DNA of 6,551 nucleotides from Dehalococcoidia bacterium. Its GTDB lineage: Bacteria; Chloroflexota; Dehalococcoidia; E44-bin15. The position numbers and the translations under genes are program-made. Shown one piece after another: positions 5,307 to 6,551 of the stretch (the stretch's first letter is position 1; each line of letters starts with the position of its first letter). The notes under the pieces are model-generated. The model saw only the letters and a list, made by a program, of their open reading frames with translations, was not told the origin of the DNA and did not search any database. The stretch covers positions 1-6,551 of the forward strand of contig DAOWEF010000023.1 in assembly GCA_030638665.1 (NCBI GenBank), in the 5' to 3' direction.

Positions 5307-6551
5307 TTATACAAGGGGCAAGGTGGGCTGAGCCCCCTCGCGGAGCACCCCTTTGGCGACCCCAACGAAATCGCGGAACAGGGGATGAGCACGGTTGGGA
5401 CGCGACCGGAATTCAGGGTGAAACTGGCACCCTACCATAAAGGGGTGGTCACGAAGCTCGCCGATCTCTACCAGACTCCCCTCCGGGGAGAGACCGCTGA
5501 AAACCATACCCGCGCCCTCCAATGTCTCTCGAAAATCATTATTGAACTCGAAGCGATGGCGATGGCGCTCATAGACTACCTGCTCCCCGTAGGCTGAAGC
5601 GGCTCTCGTCCCGGTTACCAGATGACATGGATAGCCGCCCAACCGCATTGTTCCTCCCTTTCCCGACGCATGGCGCTGCCCCGGAAGCAGGTCGATCACC
5701 GGATAGGGGGTCTTCAGGTCAAACTCGGTAGAATTGGGCTCAGGGGAGCCCAGCACATACCGGGCATACTCAATAATCATAACATGCATACCCAGGCATA
5801 GTCCCAGGTAAGGGATTTTATTCTCCCGGGCATATCTGGCGGCGGTCACCATCCCCTCAATGCCTCGAATGCCGAAGCCGCCGGGGACCACAATCCCTTG
5901 AACGGAGCGCAGCAGGCTATCGCCATCTCTCTCCAGATCCTCCGAGTGAATCCAATGGACCTCCACATCTCGGTCATGATAGACCGCGGCGTGGCGCAGC
6001 GCCTCCTTAACTGAGATGTAGGAATCACGTAGCTCCACGTATTTGCCAACAATGGCGATAGAGACCGATTCCTTAGGCTCTTTCATCTGCGCTACAAGAT
6101 GTCGCCACTCGCTGAGGTCCACGCTTATGTTGGGCAGATCAAGCATCTCCACAATGAGTTGCCCCAAGCCCGCTTCCTCCAGAATGAGGGGGGTCTCATA
6201 GATTACGGGCAGGGTTAGCAGGGGCATCACGGCCCTCCGGTCGACATCGCAGAAAAGGGCGATCTTGTCCCTGATTTCATCGGTGATTGGCTGATCGCTG
6301 CGGCATACAATAACATCTGGCTGGATACCGATGCGCCTGAGCTCATTAACGCTGTGCTGGGTGGGCTTGGTCTTCAGCTCTCCTGTGGAGGTTAGGTAAG
6401 GAAGAAGGGTGACATGGACATAAAGGACATTCTCCCGCCCCACCTCGCTCTTCATCTGGCGGATTGCTTCAAGGAAGGGGAGCCCCTCGATGTCGCCCAC
6501 CGTGCCCCCCACCTCGAAAATAACCACGCTCGCCTCGCTCTCTCTGGCCAC
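5307..6551 (-). CDS. pyrG: CTP synthase, C-terminal three quarters (cut by the window edge)
   Basis: CTP synthase makes CTP from UTP, ATP and glutamine, the last step of de novo pyrimidine nucleotide synthesis. The 415 in-frame codons, including the stop, run to the right edge. The family is usually about 535-550 residues, so roughly the first 125-130 residues, including the ATP-binding P-loop, lie outside the window; the GTG at the edge is not the true start. Numbered from that codon, the synthetase domain shows EVGGTVGDIEGLPF (13-26) and TKPTQHSV (61-68). A linker with SIAIVGKYVEL (164-174) follows. The class I glutamine amidotransferase domain has VPGGFGIRG (222-230), the nucleophile Cys252 in GLCLGMH, RHRHRFEFN (329-337) and the His378/Glu380 pair in FHPE. 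All visible catalytic residues are intact. It ends with TAA, 50 bp before the transaldolase gene, as the first visible gene of a pyrG-transaldolase-rho unit. Confidence 0.97.
   Translation of the reverse strand: MARESEASVVIFEVGGTVGDIEGLPFLEAIRQMKSEVGRENVLYVHVTLLPYLTSTGELKTKPTQHSVNELRRIGIQPDVIVCRSDQPITDEIRDKIALFCDVDRRAVMPLLTLPVIYETPLILEEAGLGQLIVEMLDLPNISVDLSEWRHLVAQMKEPKESVSIAIVGKYVELRDSYISVKEALRHAAVYHDRDVEVHWIHSEDLERDGDSLLRSVQGIVVPGGFGIRGIEGMVTAARYARENKIPYLGLCLGMHVMIIEYARYVLGSPEPNSTEFDLKTPYPVIDLLPGQRHASGKGGTMRLGGYPCHLVTGTRAASAYGEQVVYERHRHRFEFNNDFRETLEGAGMVFSGLSPEGSLVEIGELRDHPFMVGCQFHPEFRSRPNRAHPLFRDFVGVAKGVLREGAQPTLPLV

Noticed and set aside
5846..6052. 68-codon minus-strand frame inside pyrG
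   Set aside because: It overlaps the intact CTP synthase frame and has no protein-family features.

Overview
All supportable genes lie on the minus strand, so the window reads functionally from right to left: the 3' part of pyrG (CTP synthase, cut by the right edge), a TalC/FSA-type transaldolase gene, rho (transcription terminator), an 840-bp regulatory region, and a gene for a 771-residue secreted beta-propeller-like protein. The pyrG-transaldolase-rho block is ordinary housekeeping. From general knowledge of such gene orders, and from the style of the intergenic palindromic repeat, I infer a Dehalococcoidia-like member of the Chloroflexota, probably an environmental or metagenomic genome. 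This is an inference; no rRNA or other decisive marker is present.

The most interesting part is 2347-3191. A hairpin overlapping the rho stop codon is followed immediately by minus-strand promoter-like sequences; the same nonamer TTGACAAAT occurs three times. These lead into a 52-codon ORF that resembles the C-terminal tail of HD-GYP cyclic-di-GMP phosphodiesterases and may be a gene remnant. Further along is a well-preserved cyclic-di-GMP-I (GEMM-I) riboswitch aptamer (about 2708-2800), directly followed by a strong intrinsic terminator (2667-2697). The 5' edge of the aptamer is exactly complementary over 11 bases to the first arm of that terminator. This predicts a transcriptional OFF switch: ligand-bound aptamer lets the terminator form, and unbound RNA forms an antiterminator.

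About 320 nt beyond the terminator comes the 771-residue protein, with a signal peptide and several Asp-box (BNR) motifs. The likely logic is that high cyclic-di-GMP stops production of an exported surface or extracellular protein. Between the transaldolase and rho genes lies a compact, self-complementary repeat of about 115 bp that begins in the transaldolase stop codon and looks like a dispersed palindromic element.
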